Below, piece after piece: positions 1-11,386 of a stretch of 64,000 nucleotides of DNA (positions are counted from its first letter, which is position 1; every line of letters starts with the position of its first letter). The DNA comes from Stenocarpella maydis (taxonomy: Eukaryota; Ascomycota; Sordariomycetes; Diaporthales; Diaporthaceae), in the NCBI GenBank assembly GCA_002270565.1, contig NQMI01000050.1, positions 62,001 through 126,000 on the forward strand. Direction: 5' to 3'. Both the position numbers and the translations under genes were made by a program. A model generated the notes under the pieces. The model was not told where the DNA came from. It made no database searches and saw only the letters and a program-made list of their open reading frames with translations.

Positions 1-480
1 ACTAATAAAGGCCTTAGAGGCTGCTTATCATATAGAGCCCTACTTTAAAATAGTAATAATCCCTTGCAATATAATATCTAGATCTATAGTAATAAGCTTT
101 ATAAAGTAATAAACCTTATATTTACTTGAATTATTATACTTAAAGATAAGAATAAATATCTGTAGCTAGTAAATTAAGAATTTCAGCCTTGAAAATGTTA
201 ATAACTAGAGCGATAGCCTAATGAGATATTTATTAATATAGCACGGGCTATGGGGAATAATTAGACCCCCTTTTAGCGCCGGCAACCTTCTAGGCTGGCT
301 ATAGAAGAGGAATTGGCTGCTGTAAGCTTTCTGATTGTAGCCTATTGTGAAGAGGAACTTAAGCATTAATTTCAGCTTGAAACAGTCTAAATAGCTTTAG
401 AATTAAGTATGTAATACCATAATTTCCATTTGCAAATTCGTCGTGATATAGTGTTCAATAGGGGGGGGTGTTCAGCTGCC
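1..480. repeat. AT-rich decayed repeat remnant
   Basis: The first ~450 bases are strongly AT-rich and rich in TAA/TAG in every frame, unlike the GC-balanced sequence that follows. A G-run near 462-469 and a second at 481-487 mark the change to normal composition. The texture (TATA/TAAT words, fragments such as long Leu/Ile-rich readings broken by stops) matches the retrotransposon at 58-64 kb, so a RIP-mutated transposon end is the likely reading. No element family can be named. Confidence 0.5.
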
Positions 481-2834
481 CGGGGGGGCACTCTACCTAC
501 TACATATACAGTTGGCTACAGCTATTGTCCTTCATGACCACAAACTTATCACGACTAGTCAACTTCCATCGCCCGCAAGAACCCAACGGAGCTCTGGCCT
601 CCCACAATTAGGGCTGCGGAATTTGCGACTTGGCTGATCACAAACGAGCGCTCTGGCCGGGCCAAGGTGGTCACAGCCCTCAGCTTCCCATGCCTTTGTC
701 TGATCTTGTCTGGACGACAAAAGGATCATCATCGCAGAGGCGCAAGCAAGCAGCCTGGTATAACTGGAATGCCTGGCTCGTTGATCATACCTAGGGAAAC
801 AGCATGGCCTCTGGACGGTCTAGATACCCCTTCCAGGGCTGATGTGATGTAGATGGTGTCGCCGGTTAAAACCATAGGAGGCCGTCACAGCGCAAAGGTG
901 CTACGACCACCCTCAAACGTACGGCTATGTCAATCTTGCAACGACCCCCCTCGAGGAGGAGGCAAGAACACCGAGCCATTGATGGACCAGGGCGTTTTGT
1001 GGAGTTGCGTTTGAATGTGAAGAGAGGAGACGAAGAATCAGCCGCCCAGGGACAAGACGAAGGGATTTTCTAGCCCCTGCCGGGGAGAGGGAAGAAAGGC
1101 GCACGGACCATTACGGGGCCGCATCTGTCGGGCTCAAGGGCTCTTGTCCGGGTGGATTTCCCTGGTTCTCAGAGCCGGGACCATATCCGCTGCATTATCC
1201 CCATCACCTCCCGGGCGAAATAGTGGTTGTGTTGCCAGGATGCTATTTGCCCGACAGGGCTGACAGAGGCCAAACCCGGTAAAGCCGTACTTCCTAAACC
1301 AGTCCATGCGACCAGGACGGCATACGAGGGCACAGTTAGGTACCAACTCCGAGGGGGTATCACGAGCCCCCCAGGCTGACAGCGGCTGACATGACTGCTG
1401 AATGACGAGACTGTATGACCAGAGGTGTGGGTGGCAGTGTCTGAGCGGATAGCGACAGACAATACTCAGGCTGCCAGGGTAGAAGCACAGGATCAGCGTC
1501 AATCAGCCTGTTGCCACCGCGTAGATGCGTGAGGTGCCGCACCATTATCAGGGTCAAGGTTTGGTGGAGGATTGATGGTCAGAGGGCCAAAGGTGGCACA
1601 CTGTGGTCGTGTGCCATAAAGGTTCTCATGTACGACTCGTACAGTGCTTGGCCGTTTTGGGCGATTGCTTTTGGGGGTAGCATGGGTGGTATTCTGTGGG
1701 TGTTGAGAGCTGAGGGTGGTTACACGTGTGGGCATGGGCAGAGGGCATTGGTCGAGGGGACGAATCCGGGGAACCCCAGGGCTCGGTTCAGCCTTGCAGT
1801 AGGCGAGATGCGGCACGAGACCACTAGTACATAGTTAGTTGTCTGGTAGTCGTCTAGAACTTACATGGCATCAGGTATTCGCATAGAATAATAGTCCTTT
1901 AATACTAGGGCGTCTACGGCTTATATTATGTCTTGTGGCGCGCACGAGGCGGCTGCGAGCCTCGGGACTGCACGATGCTTAGGAAGCACACCAAATGCGT
2001 GGCAATCAAGGCGGATGGCTGAGACAAGCACGTCAACCATGCGATAAGTTTCATCCACGAGGCATGCGGTCTGTGGGCTGGTCTATTGGTGTGCCTGTCT
2101 ATATTTGTTATTTGTGTGCTTCACTTCTCGACGTGTGTCTACACTAGTGTTTGGCGGTGTACACTACCTGGATCTGCCAGGCGGAACCTGCACAACCCTT
2201 GCCCACAACATTGAGACAGAAGCACCTGCAGTGACGTATCACGTCCCCCGGTCGCCATCTCACTCACATCATAAGTACAAATTACTCCGTACCAACGCAG
2301 TCACGCAGGCACGCAGGCACTCAAGCACGCAGTCATCAGGCTGTGAGTAGTGCGTGTGTTGTCGCTGCCTCTGTCCTATAGTGTACACTATACTGCGACG
2401 TGGACAGCACATGCCGGCCCAGCAGCCCGAGACTTGACAGCTGGTGACCCGAGTCTCGATTTTCGATTCCCTCGTCCTCCAACCGGACAAAAGACGTCCT
2501 CCCTACATACTCCGTCCATCCTGTCCATCCTGTCCAGTCCTCGTGTCCTCCCGGTCCAAGACCCCTTAACCAACTGTCCGACCAGTCCGTCAGCCTGGGC
2601 CATCGAGATATTTTTACCGCACACCGTCACCACCACCGCCGACGTCCATCCTCGATTTTCTAATCCTGCAATGCCTCGCCCAACGATATCCTAGAAACCA
2701 AAACATATACCTGCTACCTTTTTACCTTCAGTTCCTCGACGACACGCCATCTGCCAACCCTGACTCTTGAGGACCGAGTACCGAGTCCGACTCCCACTCT
2801 GCTCTCTGGCCCTCGAGCCTGGTCGCCCACCAGA
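481..2834. other. Intergenic stretch, no gene recognised
   Basis: GC-balanced sequence with only short overlapping open frames on both strands, none showing a recognisable domain. The last ~400 bases are pyrimidine-rich, as expected for the promoter and 5' leader of the PPN1 gene. One exact TACTCCGTA word lies at 2283-2291 and recurs elsewhere in the window. Confidence 0.5.
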
Positions 2835-5217
2835 ATGGCCAACGGCGCAATGCTACTCGCTGCAGCCCTGGCGCACCTTTTCGCTGGCGTCATCGCTGCA
2901 CCGGCTCAGGCACAACAACCTCTGGTGCCACAGCAGCACCACCACCAGCAGCCCTTGGGTGGCATGCCACCACCACCACCGCCGTCGCCGCCAACAGCAG
3001 ATCAGAAGAAGACCACACCGTCCAGAAAACTGCATGGCCGGTTCCTGCACATCACAGGTGAGTCCCAACGCCTTGGTTGCCTGCTGCTAGCTCAGCATCC
3101 GCCATCCGCAAGCTGCACCAGCGGATACGTTGCCCGCACCAGGCCATACTTGACAGCAACGCCCGGCCTGGACACTCACTGATCGGCTTGCAGACTTCCA
3201 TCCTGATGAGTTCTACAAGGTTCATACCTCCACCGCACAGGGCCGCGCCTGCCACAGCGGCAAAGGCCCAGCGGGCACATACGGCGCCGAGACCTCGGAC
3301 TGCGATGCACCCATTTCGCTCGTCAATGCCACCTTTGACTGGATAGTATCCTCCGGCCTCCGCGACGAGATCGATTTTGTCATCTGGACCGGCGACAGTG
3401 CCCGCCACGACTCGGATGAGGACATCCCAAGATCGCCTGCCCAGGTCCTCGGCACGAACCGCTTGTTGGCCAACAAGTTCGCCGAGACTTTTTCCGGCGA
3501 CAGCGGCCCCAGCGTGCCAGTCATCCCTACCTTTGGCAACAACGACATTCTGCCCCATAACGTCCTGATGCCCGGGCCCAACAAGTGGCTGAGGTACTAC
3601 ACCGACATCTGGCACCACTTCATCCCCGAGGAGCAGCGCCACAGCTTCGAGTTTGGCGGCTGGTTCTATGTTGAGGTCATCCCGAATCAGCTCGCCGTCT
3701 TCAGCCTCAACACCCTGTACTTCTTTGACAGGAATGCCGGCGTGGATGACTGCCGCAAGCCCTCGGAGCCTGGCTTCAAGCACATGGAGTGGCTCAGAAT
3801 ACAGCTGCAGTTCATGCGAGATAGGGGCATGAAGGCCATCCTGATGGGCCACGTCCCTCCGGCTCGGACCACCAGCAAGATGCTCTGGGATGAGACTTGC
3901 TGGCAAAAGTACACTCTGTGGCTAAAACAGTACCGCGATGTTGTCATAGGTGGCGTGTACGGCCACATGAACATCGACCATTTCGTTCTCGTGGACACGG
4001 ACGATATCAACATTCGCCCCGCCGAGCTCGAGTCCAAGCTGCAGTCTGATGCCGATGACGAGGACGAGGTCAACGTCGACGTCGACGATGCAGACGCAGA
4101 TGATGAGATTGCCGCACGTGAGAACCTGGATGACGAGTTGTCGGTGCAGTCCGCTACCGACTATCTCGAGGAGCTCCGTGAAACGTGGGCCAAGTTATCA
4201 AAGCCCGGAAAGCCCAAAAACCTCGGATTTGAATCAGAAAGGACCAATAAAAAAGAGGGCAAGAAGGGCAAGAAGGGCAAGGGCAAGGACAAGCTCAGCA
4301 GCGAATGGGCTGAGCGGTACCATTTAGCCCTTGTCAGCCCGAGCATGGTGCCAAACTACTTCCCCACACTTCGCGTCTTCGAATACAACATCACCGGGCT
4401 TGAGGACGCAGTGACGTGGGCAGATTACACCGAGAAGCTCCCAACAGTGCAGGCAAAGGATGACGCTGGTGAGACCCGTGGCCTGCAGCTGGAGCTTCGT
4501 GCACTAGACGATGATGTTAAGGCGGAGAAGAAGAAGCACAAGGGAAAGAAGCCAAAGGGCGACAAGAAGAAGAAGAAGGGGAAGAAGCCCAAGGACCCCA
4601 ATCTGATCGTTCCTGAGCCCCCTTCCAAGTCGTCACTCCCGGGTCCGGCCTACTCGCCCCAACCACTGACCCTCACCGGCTATAAGCAATATTATGCGAA
4701 TCTGACGTACATTAACAACGACATTGCCTCGCAGTCCGAAGACGTCGACGCCGACAAGTGGCGCAAGGGCAAGCACGGCAACAAGATGCCCAAGAATAAG
4801 AAGCCCGAGCCTCGGGAGTTTCAGTTCGATATAGAGTACACGACATACGACGATGAGCTCTACAACCTGTCCGACCTGACCGTCAGGAGTTTTGTCGAGT
4901 TGGCGTACCGGATGTGCAAGACCGCGGAGGCCGGGGCAGCCGAGCTGCTTCTACCTGGTGGTGATATCATCGACGACCTGGAAGACGTCTCTGTGGAGGA
5001 ACTCGATGAGTTCGAACCGGACGACGGACGGGCAGCAGAAGAAAGCGAAGCCGACAATGAAGCGGAAACGGAGAAGAAAAAGAAGAAGAAGAAGGGAAAG
5101 AAGGGAAAGAAGGGGAGAAAGAAGGGCGGAAAGCCCAACAAGACCTGGCTTCACTTTCTCAGGCACGCATTCGTCAGCACGGTAGACGATGAGGAACTCA
5201 AGGAGAATTTCTCTTAG
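2835..5217 (+). CDS. PPN1: Vacuolar endopolyphosphatase (PPN1 family)
   Basis: Two exons, 2835-3057 and 3194-5217, joined by a GTGAGT...CAG intron, give about 748 residues. The product should cleave long polyphosphate chains in the vacuole using a metal-dependent calcineurin-like phosphoesterase domain. Visible motifs are WTGDSARHD (from residue 139), GNND (190-192 region), GHVPP (His294) and GHMNIDHF (His332, His337), in the order known for Ppn1. A hydrophobic Ala/Leu-rich start of ~25 residues suggests a signal peptide or anchor. An acidic Asp/Glu stretch follows the catalytic part, and four Lys/Gly-rich tracts (around 4240-4300, 4530-4600, 4760-4805 and 5065-5140) are spread through the C-terminal half. 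The start was chosen because it gives the hydrophobic leader and the splice restores the HITDFHPDEFY motif in frame. Family call is firm; the role of the Lys tracts is inference. Confidence 0.93.
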
Positions 5218-6639
5218 ATGGAGGGTGTGGTAGACACAGTGGCGAGCTCCGAGGATCTCGCGCGGAGTTGTAAGGACAGCATTAGTGGCGTTTCTTCAAG
5301 CATTGCGACGGGCGTTTGGCTGTGCTTCTTGGTTTAAGTGGCCCTGTTGGGAAAGGAGGGCTGGGCAGGGCTGGGAGTCTGGATGACTGCATTATATACC
5401 GCCTGGGCATGGTTCAAGATTATGGTGGGACTTGGTTCAGCGGGCCATGAACAAAGGCGAGGAGTGTGATGGCTGGGCCTCTAGTTGATTGCTGGCCGTG
5501 TTGTTACAGTGGTAGACCTATTGTATATCCCATACCTACAGACATAGATGATGTGATTTTGGCCAGCCATGGCCGCCCGGATAACTACCGTCTTTACGGT
5601 TCAAACTTGGGCGCCAGAGACTGGTTCTTGGTGCAAGGTACTACCACTTTTGGAAAGCAGATGTTGCTTAGACCAATCAGCAGATGACAACACAGCCGTG
5701 TCTTGTTTATGAGTGTAATGTTCTCAGGAAACCGGCAGCTGCCGTATGTAGGTTTATATACAAAGCCTTCCAAAGCAATGGACTCTTTTTCAATACACAT
5801 CGATTCTCAAGCAGCAACTGAACAAAGTGAACGAAGATTGGCTCGGGCGACTGACTGGCTCGGGTCACCAGGTAACGCTTGAATTACATCATCATACTTT
5901 AGAAATTTTAGATTTGAATTTTATAATTTGTAAACCTGCTGCAGACCCAGGACTTTATACGGATCGATAACGTAGGCCGAGTGTTAATGAATATCACGAA
6001 TGGGAGTTCTTAGCCAGACGTGGAAACAAATGGATCGAGGTCAGGCCGCAAGCGCCCATGCTTGTCAGCAGGCGAGCTGCGTTGTCAAGACTCGAGCTTC
6101 CCCGCCATTTGATTTATTTGGGCATGGAACCCCTCCAAGCGAACCGACTGGCGGCACGGGGTCCTGGATTCCTCGGTCATCGAGACGTCTGACCTCTTTT
6201 GCTTCCCTTCCAAGCAACCCTCCTCCATTTCCGGCCGCCCGCCACTGCTGCGCTGTGCTTCTGAGCCCCAGACAGGCACGCTATCACCACCGAGCCGGGT
6301 AAGCAACTCGTGGGAACCCTGGGGCTTTGTTCAGGCTGCCAAAAGACGTGTCTTCTTTTGGCCACTCTCCGTTCCGGCCAAGGACCTGTCCACAGACGCC
6401 CGGCCAGAACACTCACTGAACTGACGTCGGACCTGCCTTGTAGCCGATCGGAACCACTGCACACAATAGAGCAAGCAGCAGGATACCCACGTCTGGTCAA
6501 GCCAACTGCGATACCGACCAACGCCAACAGAGCCGCCACAACAACAACACCACACCAACGGCAGCACCGGCAAGACCAGCCATCTTCGAACACCACAACA
6601 TCTCCGATCGGACACACCCGATCCGGAACCACCACCGAC
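5218..6639. other. Intergenic stretch PPN1-PKR1
   Basis: Contains the PPN1 3' region and a short AT-rich patch near 5890-5935. The sequence just before 6640 is rich in CA/AC words and stays open in frame back to 6310, but it lacks the PKR1 motifs and is read here as 5' leader. No other gene is supported. Confidence 0.5.
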
Positions 6640-7140
6640 ATGTCTCAGTTTTTACAGGACCTCTGGGAGTCCATCTTCATCCCTGGTCCGACCCCGTCCC
6701 TGCTGATCGCGACCAACGTCACATTCGCCTGCCTGCAGGTCGTCCTCTTCGCGCTGCTCCTCGCGACCTACAGCATCCACTTTGTCATCCTCTCCTTCCT
6801 GAGCGGCGGCCTCTGGTACGCCATCAACTGGTTCGCGCGCGAGCTCCAGGAAAACCACGACCGGGAGGTGGCTGAGAAGGCCAAGGCAGCCCGCAGGACA
6901 GCAGAGACGTCCTCGGAGAGCGAGACCGAGGTGGAGACGGTGCTGACGAGGACCAAGACCAAGGCCCAGCCGGGCCCGACCGCCGTGAGCAGGGACGTCG
7001 ACGTGCAGGAGCCCGGCGCCGGGGAGGTGAAGCCGCGCGCGTCACAGCAGTCGCAGCAGTCGCAGGGCAGCAAGTCGAGCGCAAGCACAGAAGACGAGTG
7101 GGAAAAGGTATCGGAGTACGAGAGCGACAAAACCAAGTGA
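6640..7140 (+). CDS. PKR1: V-ATPase assembly factor Pkr1-like ER membrane protein
   Basis: A single exon of 166 residues. The start MSQFLQDLWESIFIPG is the conserved beginning of the Pkr1 family, so this ATG is preferred over the open frame that continues upstream to 6310. Residues ~20-65 form two adjacent membrane segments (LLIATNVTFACLQ... and IHFVILSFLSGGLWYAINWF). They are followed by a short charged helix and a long Ser/Thr/Gln/Glu-rich tail. Family knowledge: Pkr1 sits in the endoplasmic reticulum and helps assemble the membrane sector of the vacuolar H+-ATPase; in yeast its loss alters sensitivity to a killer toxin. It lies downstream of PPN1 on the same strand, so two vacuole-related genes are neighbours, though 1.4 kb apart and not a unit. 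Confidence 0.9.
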   Translation: MSQFLQDLWESIFIPGPTPSLLIATNVTFACLQVVLFALLLATYSIHFVILSFLSGGLWYAINWFARELQENHDREVAEKAKAARRTAETSSESETEVETVLTRTKTKAQPGPTAVSRDVDVQEPGAGEVKPRASQQSQQSQGSKSSASTEDEWEKVSEYESDKTK

Positions 7141-7666
7141 AGCACCTGCGCCAGAGGAGCAGACGGGGCCGTGGGAGCTACGGGTTGGCTCGAACCTCTG
7201 TCATGGCCGCGGGCTGTTGTTTGTGCGCTACAGCGATGGTTGTTGGATGGGATGGAGCCAACTAGGACGCGCGCATGGCCTTTCCACCCGCCTGTATCTT
7301 TTCTGTGCCCACTTGTACATAATCTGAGTTTCCATCTGTCTTGAGCACTGCGCGAGGACGCCCTCGAGGATATACTTAGTAAAGAGCCGATTTTGGACCC
7401 AATACCACTGTGCTACCCCTTTTGAAGCGTCGGGACAGCCTGACATGATGTACCTGTCAAGTACCCCTCCCATCACATGACTAAGACACGGCCCGTGCCC
7501 GGCAGCAAGCAGCCTTTCTAGAATTTGAAGCAGCCCTGCGGTCGCGTCTCCAGCTTCGACTTGTCCAAGCCAGCCAGCCAGCCTCGTTCGCGACCACTTC
7601 AGCATACGCAACCTGACTGCCCACACTGATCCCCGAGGTGTCTGCCACTCCCACCCCGTCGCCAAG
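7141..7666. other. Intergenic stretch PKR1-SMD1
   Basis: Carries the PKR1 3' region and the SMD1 promoter. No coding signal stands out on either strand. Confidence 0.5.
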
Positions 7667-8298
7667 ATGAAGCTCGTCAGGTAAGCCGCCCATCTCGGCA
7701 ATTCCCCTCTGCTCCCCTCTATCCCCCAGTCCTCTGCACCGTTTGTGCTGAACCAGCTGTCTCAAGCGTCGCGGACCGACGGCGCCAGACCCTGAAGCTA
7801 ATCATGGACCCCATGCTAGATTTTTGATGAAATGCGCCAACGAGACTGTGACAATTGAACTCAAGAATGGTAGGCACATCTTCACCCGGCTCGCAGTAAC
7901 TCCCTCCTCACTTGTGCCTCTTCCAAGGCAGCCCCGTCTCTGACCTCGAATGCTGACTCCGTACCGCTGCAGGAACCATCGTCCACGGCACAATCACATC
8001 CGTCTCCCCACAAATGAACACGGCCCTGCGCAACGTCAAGATGACGCCCAAGGGCCAGGAGCCGGTGCAGCTCGACGCCATGAACATTAGGGGCTCCACG
8101 GTGCGGTACTACATCCTGCCGGACTCGCTGCCCCTCGACACGCTGCTCATCGACGACGCGCCAAAACCCAAGAACAAGGCCCGGAAGGAGGCAGACCGCG
8201 GGGCCGGGGGCGGCGGCATGCGCGGTGGCCGCGGAGGCAGGGGCGGCGGACGCGGAAGGGGCGGTGGACGCGGCCGCGGCTTCGGACGGGGGCGGTAA
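7667..8298 (+). CDS. SMD1: Small nuclear ribonucleoprotein SmD1
   Basis: Three exons, 7667-7680, 7820-7869 and 7973-8298, give 129 residues. The first exon is only 14 bases (MKLVR), a tiny 5' exon set by a GTAAGC donor, and the second by GTAGGC. The spliced protein begins [20 protein letters not shown] and continues through [17 protein letters not shown] (Sm1 motif) and [18 protein letters not shown] (Sm2 motif). It ends in a Gly-Arg repeat tail (GRGG/RGRG), the usual site of symmetric arginine methylation. SmD1 is part of the seven-membered Sm ring on U1, U2, U4 and U5 snRNAs and acts in nuclear pre-mRNA splicing. Length and both motifs fit the family closely. Confidence 0.95.
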
Positions 8299-8747
8299 GC
8301 GGGAGATTCCAGGCTGTGTGGATGGGGGCATTCCTGTGGCCCAATGGACCAACTTTGGCAAGGCGAGGGGAAGGGCACGCGGCGCTGCAACCCCGGCACG
8401 TGTGCCGCAAAGGAGCGCTCGAGCTGCATCAGGCTCAATACGGAGGCGGAATCTCGGGTCGACTGCTACAGCTGCAGCTAGCTTCCCGACGTTGCTCGAA
8501 ACAGGGCCGGCGTGCAGGCTTGGAAAGGCTCTATGGTTTGCTCGGCTCGCTGGACATGGGTCCCTGCAGAGGAGAACGGCGTCTCATGCCCATGATGTTG
8601 GGAGGCAAGGAGAGAGGGGAGTCGAAGTCGCCCCGGGCATTCCTACGGCATCACGTCGGTAAGAGACCAGAGGGGATGGGTGATGTATCTGCCTGCAGTC
8701 ATAAAACAACAAGCGTCTGATTGTGCGTCCCTTCTTCGTCCTCCCCT
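8299..8747. other. Intergenic region between convergent SMD1 and MTQ2
   Basis: Short 3'-to-3' region. The open frames here are continuations of SMD1 in other frames and show no domain. Confidence 0.5.
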
Positions 8748-9604
8748 TCAGGTGCTAGCACTGTGGCCCTCGCCGTGGTCCCTCCAAATTCTAATGACCT
8801 GAAGCTTCTCCCACCCGGCCTGCCTGCCGCTGTCCCCGACGGTCAGCACCCGCCACTCGGGCCCGAACCCCCGGATCCTCGCCTTGACCTCGTCGGGCTT
8901 GTTGCCGGCGCAGAGCAGCAGGTACGCGCAGCCCCTCGGGCTCAGCGACCCCGGCAGCGCCTCGATCAGCCGGTCCGTGACCTCCATCCCGTCCCTGCCG
9001 CCCGCGTACGACAGCGACAGCAGGTACGAGTCGCGCTCGAACCTGGCACTCGAGCCATGCCCGCGCTGCCCTCTGCCCCCGTCCCCCCGCCCCCCCGCCG
9101 CCGCGGCCCGGCCGTTTCGCGCCCTTCGTCCGTCGGCACGTACGGCGGGTTGAAGACGAGCACGTCGGCGGCGCCCGCCCGCAGCGGCGCCACGAGGTCG
9201 CCGCGCACCGCGCCGAGGAACAGGCCGTGCGCGCCCGGGCGGAGGCGGCCCGCGCGCCGTCGCGCCGTCGCGGCGCACGCGAAGGCGTTGACGTCCACGC
9301 CCAGGGTGAGCCCCGCGGGTGCCAAAGATGCGGGGCGCGTGCGCGTGCGCGTGCGCGAAGCCCACCACACCCCGACCGGTCCGACTTCGACGCAGGGGCG
9401 CCGGTGGTTGGTGTGCCTGGCGGGTCCTGTCGTCGTCGTGTCGTCGTCGTCGCCGCCGCCGCCACGGCTGGGCGGGCCGAAGCGCTCCTGCAGGAAGGCG
9501 GTTTCCGAGGGCGAGGAGAGCGTGTCGAGGAGCAGGAATGAGTCCTCGGCCGGCTCGTAGACCCTAGAGTAGGACACGTGTGAGGTGTCCGGCGTGGGGA
9601 GCAT
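8748..9604 (-). CDS. MTQ2: eRF1 glutamine N5-methyltransferase catalytic subunit, frame broken in three places
   Basis: Family knowledge: Mtq2 with Trm112 methylates the GGQ glutamine of release factor eRF1. The N-terminus starting at 9604 reads YEPAEDSFLLLDTLSSPSET, followed in the same frame by LTLGVDVNAFAC and the catalytic NPPYVPT motif. However, the SAM-binding motif I is readable only as VEVG followed by GVVGFAHAHAH in a second frame (shift near 9372-9382, return near 9309-9316). The C-terminal part FERDSYLLSLSYAGG to WEKLQVIRIW is again in the second frame, so a third shift lies within the C-runs at about 9050-9120. Three one-base changes would give about 285 residues, the normal length. 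No GT-AG intron fits the third gap. Either this copy is a recent pseudogene or the very GC-rich homopolymers contain assembly errors; the second seems likelier because everything else is well conserved. Confidence 0.8.
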
Positions 9605-9881
9605 GGCTGGCTTGCTGGCTCTGCGCTGGTGTCGAGTTGTGATGGTGATGTGAGAAGCAGACGGATGGGTGGGTCGATTTCTGGATGCGAATCCGCTTCC
9701 GAGACGAGAAAAGTCTGCAGGGCACGTGATGTATTAGAGTCGGCCTAGAGTCTCGGCCTGTCTGGGCTCTGGATTTGCAACCATCCCAGCTCCCAATCCT
9801 GGCATGTTCCACGGAACGCATGGTGTTTTTCGGATTTGTGCATATTCTTAAGCAGCTGGAAGACATCTAGCTGTCGTTCTC

Positions 9882-9904
9882 ACCAAAAAAAAAAAAAAAA
9901 AAAA
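9882..9904. repeat. Poly-A tract
   Basis: An almost unbroken A-run just past the 3' end of the aminotransferase gene, between it and MTQ2. It is a simple homopolymer with no other sign of a retroposed copy. The surrounding 9605-9930 stretch holds no gene. Confidence 0.7.
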
Positions 9905-9930
9905 ACATAGCATACCACCGCCCTAAGCCT

Positions 9931-11386
9931 CTACTTTTTCGAGGACAGCACTTTATCCAGAGAAGCTATGAACGCCTCGACCTCATCAACTGTATCGCCA
10001 TCCCCTGGTCAGCTCTGCGCAGGTAAGACTGGGTGGACACAGGCATATGCGTAGGGGCAACGTACCAGTATTGTAGTGCACCATGCTCACTCTCACAACG
10101 CCATCCTTTCCAAGCCCCAGGATCTCATTCACGAGCCTGTTGGAGTAGAAAGCACCCCACCTGAACCCAAACCTCGTCTCCTTCTCCACCGCCTCCACGA
10201 GCTCCCTCGAGTCCCACCCCTTGACCGTGAAGCTTACCGTCGGGACCCTGAGCGCCCCGTCGGCGCTGGTCTCGCCGCGCACCGTGACGTCGTCCCTCCC
10301 ATTGAGGTACCCCAGCAGCGTGCCCTGCAGCTCCGCCTCCTGCGCCGCGATGGCCTCCCAGCCCACGTCCCCGACGTACCTCGCCACCGCCCCGATGGCG
10401 CTCACGAGCTCGTAGCTGGCGCCGGCGAGCCCCAGCTTGTTCTCGAGCGTGGCGTGCGGGTTGAAGAAGTGGCCGAGGCTGCGCATCTGGCGCTGCGCCG
10501 ACCCGGCCGCAGCGTACAGCACCGCAACGTGCGGGCCGTACACCTTGTACCAGCTGAAGGCGTAGACGTCGGCCCCGAGCGCGCGCACGTCGACCGGCCG
10601 GTGCGGCGCGTACGCCACCGCGTCGACGCACACCAGCGCCGACGGGCTGGCCGCGTGCGCGGCCGCGCTGATGGCCCGGATGTCGTGGATGGTGCCCAGG
10701 ATGTTGCTCGCGTGCGTGCAGGTCACGAGCCGCGTGCGGGATGAGAGAAGGGGGTTCAGGTCCGAGGCGAGGAGCTTGGGGGAGGGCGAGGGCTCCGCGG
10801 GCTTCCACCACTTCAGAACCAGGTCCTGGCGCTCGGCAAGGTCGACCCACGGGGCGATGTTTGCCTCGTGGTCGACGGCCGAGACAATGATCTCATCGCC
10901 GGGCTGGAAAGACAAGGTGGAGGCAAGATTCCGAAAAAGCTGCGTCGTTGAGGCGCCCAGGACTATGTGGTGGCCAACTACGTCAGCAAGGCGCAGCGTC
11001 TTGTCTGCTCAAGGCAGGTCGCGGCTGAGCAGGTGGGTGGTGATGGTGATTATGGGATAAGACATGCCTATTTCTTCGCGAGAGGCATTGATATACTTGG
11101 CCGCTGCCTGGTAGCCTTCTTCATACCTCGACGTAGCCTTCCTGCCAACCTCATACGTGGCGCCGAGCTGTACGTTGGAGTTGATCAGGTGGTCGCGTAT
11201 GCTAGGTTGGAGCGGACACTCTATCAGCCGGGCGACAGCTCAGAAGCCGAGACCACGGTGTGCGCAAGTAGGAGGAACCTACGAATCAACCACAGATCCG
11301 AGGACCTGGCTGCCCCCGGCATTATCAAAGAAGACCTGGTCCTGGCTCAACGCCGGAAAGTTGGCTCGAATCTTTTGGACGTCCAT
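9931..11386 (-). CDS. PLP-dependent class V aminotransferase, cysteine desulfurase-like
   Basis: Four exons on the minus strand: 11386-11283, 11201-11068, 10977-10066 and 10004-9931, about 407 residues. The first exon reads IRANFPALSQDQVFFDNAGG, the second IRDHLINSNVQLGATYEVGR and the third GASTTQLFRNLA. All are hallmarks of the class V family branch annotated as cysteine desulfurase-like. The PLP-binding lysine is in FSWYKVYGPH (about Lys224), with the ring-contacting Asp in CVDAVAYAPH. The start is set by GCCATGG context. Intron 2 appears to use a GC donor (GCATGT); its acceptor could be at 10978 or at 11005, the latter adding nine residues. True substrate (cysteine, another amino acid or a metabolite) cannot be read from sequence. 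Confidence 0.85.

Noticed and set aside
3052..3906. 284-codon minus-strand open frame opposite PPN1
   Set aside because: Shadow of the endopolyphosphatase exon, which has all catalytic motifs on the plus strand.
6310..6639. N-terminal extension of PKR1
   Set aside because: Open by chance; the conserved family start is MSQFLQDLWES at 6640 and the extension is compositionally biased leader sequence.
10076..10744. 222-codon open frame opposite the aminotransferase
   Set aside because: Antisense shadow; the minus strand carries the conserved catalytic motifs.
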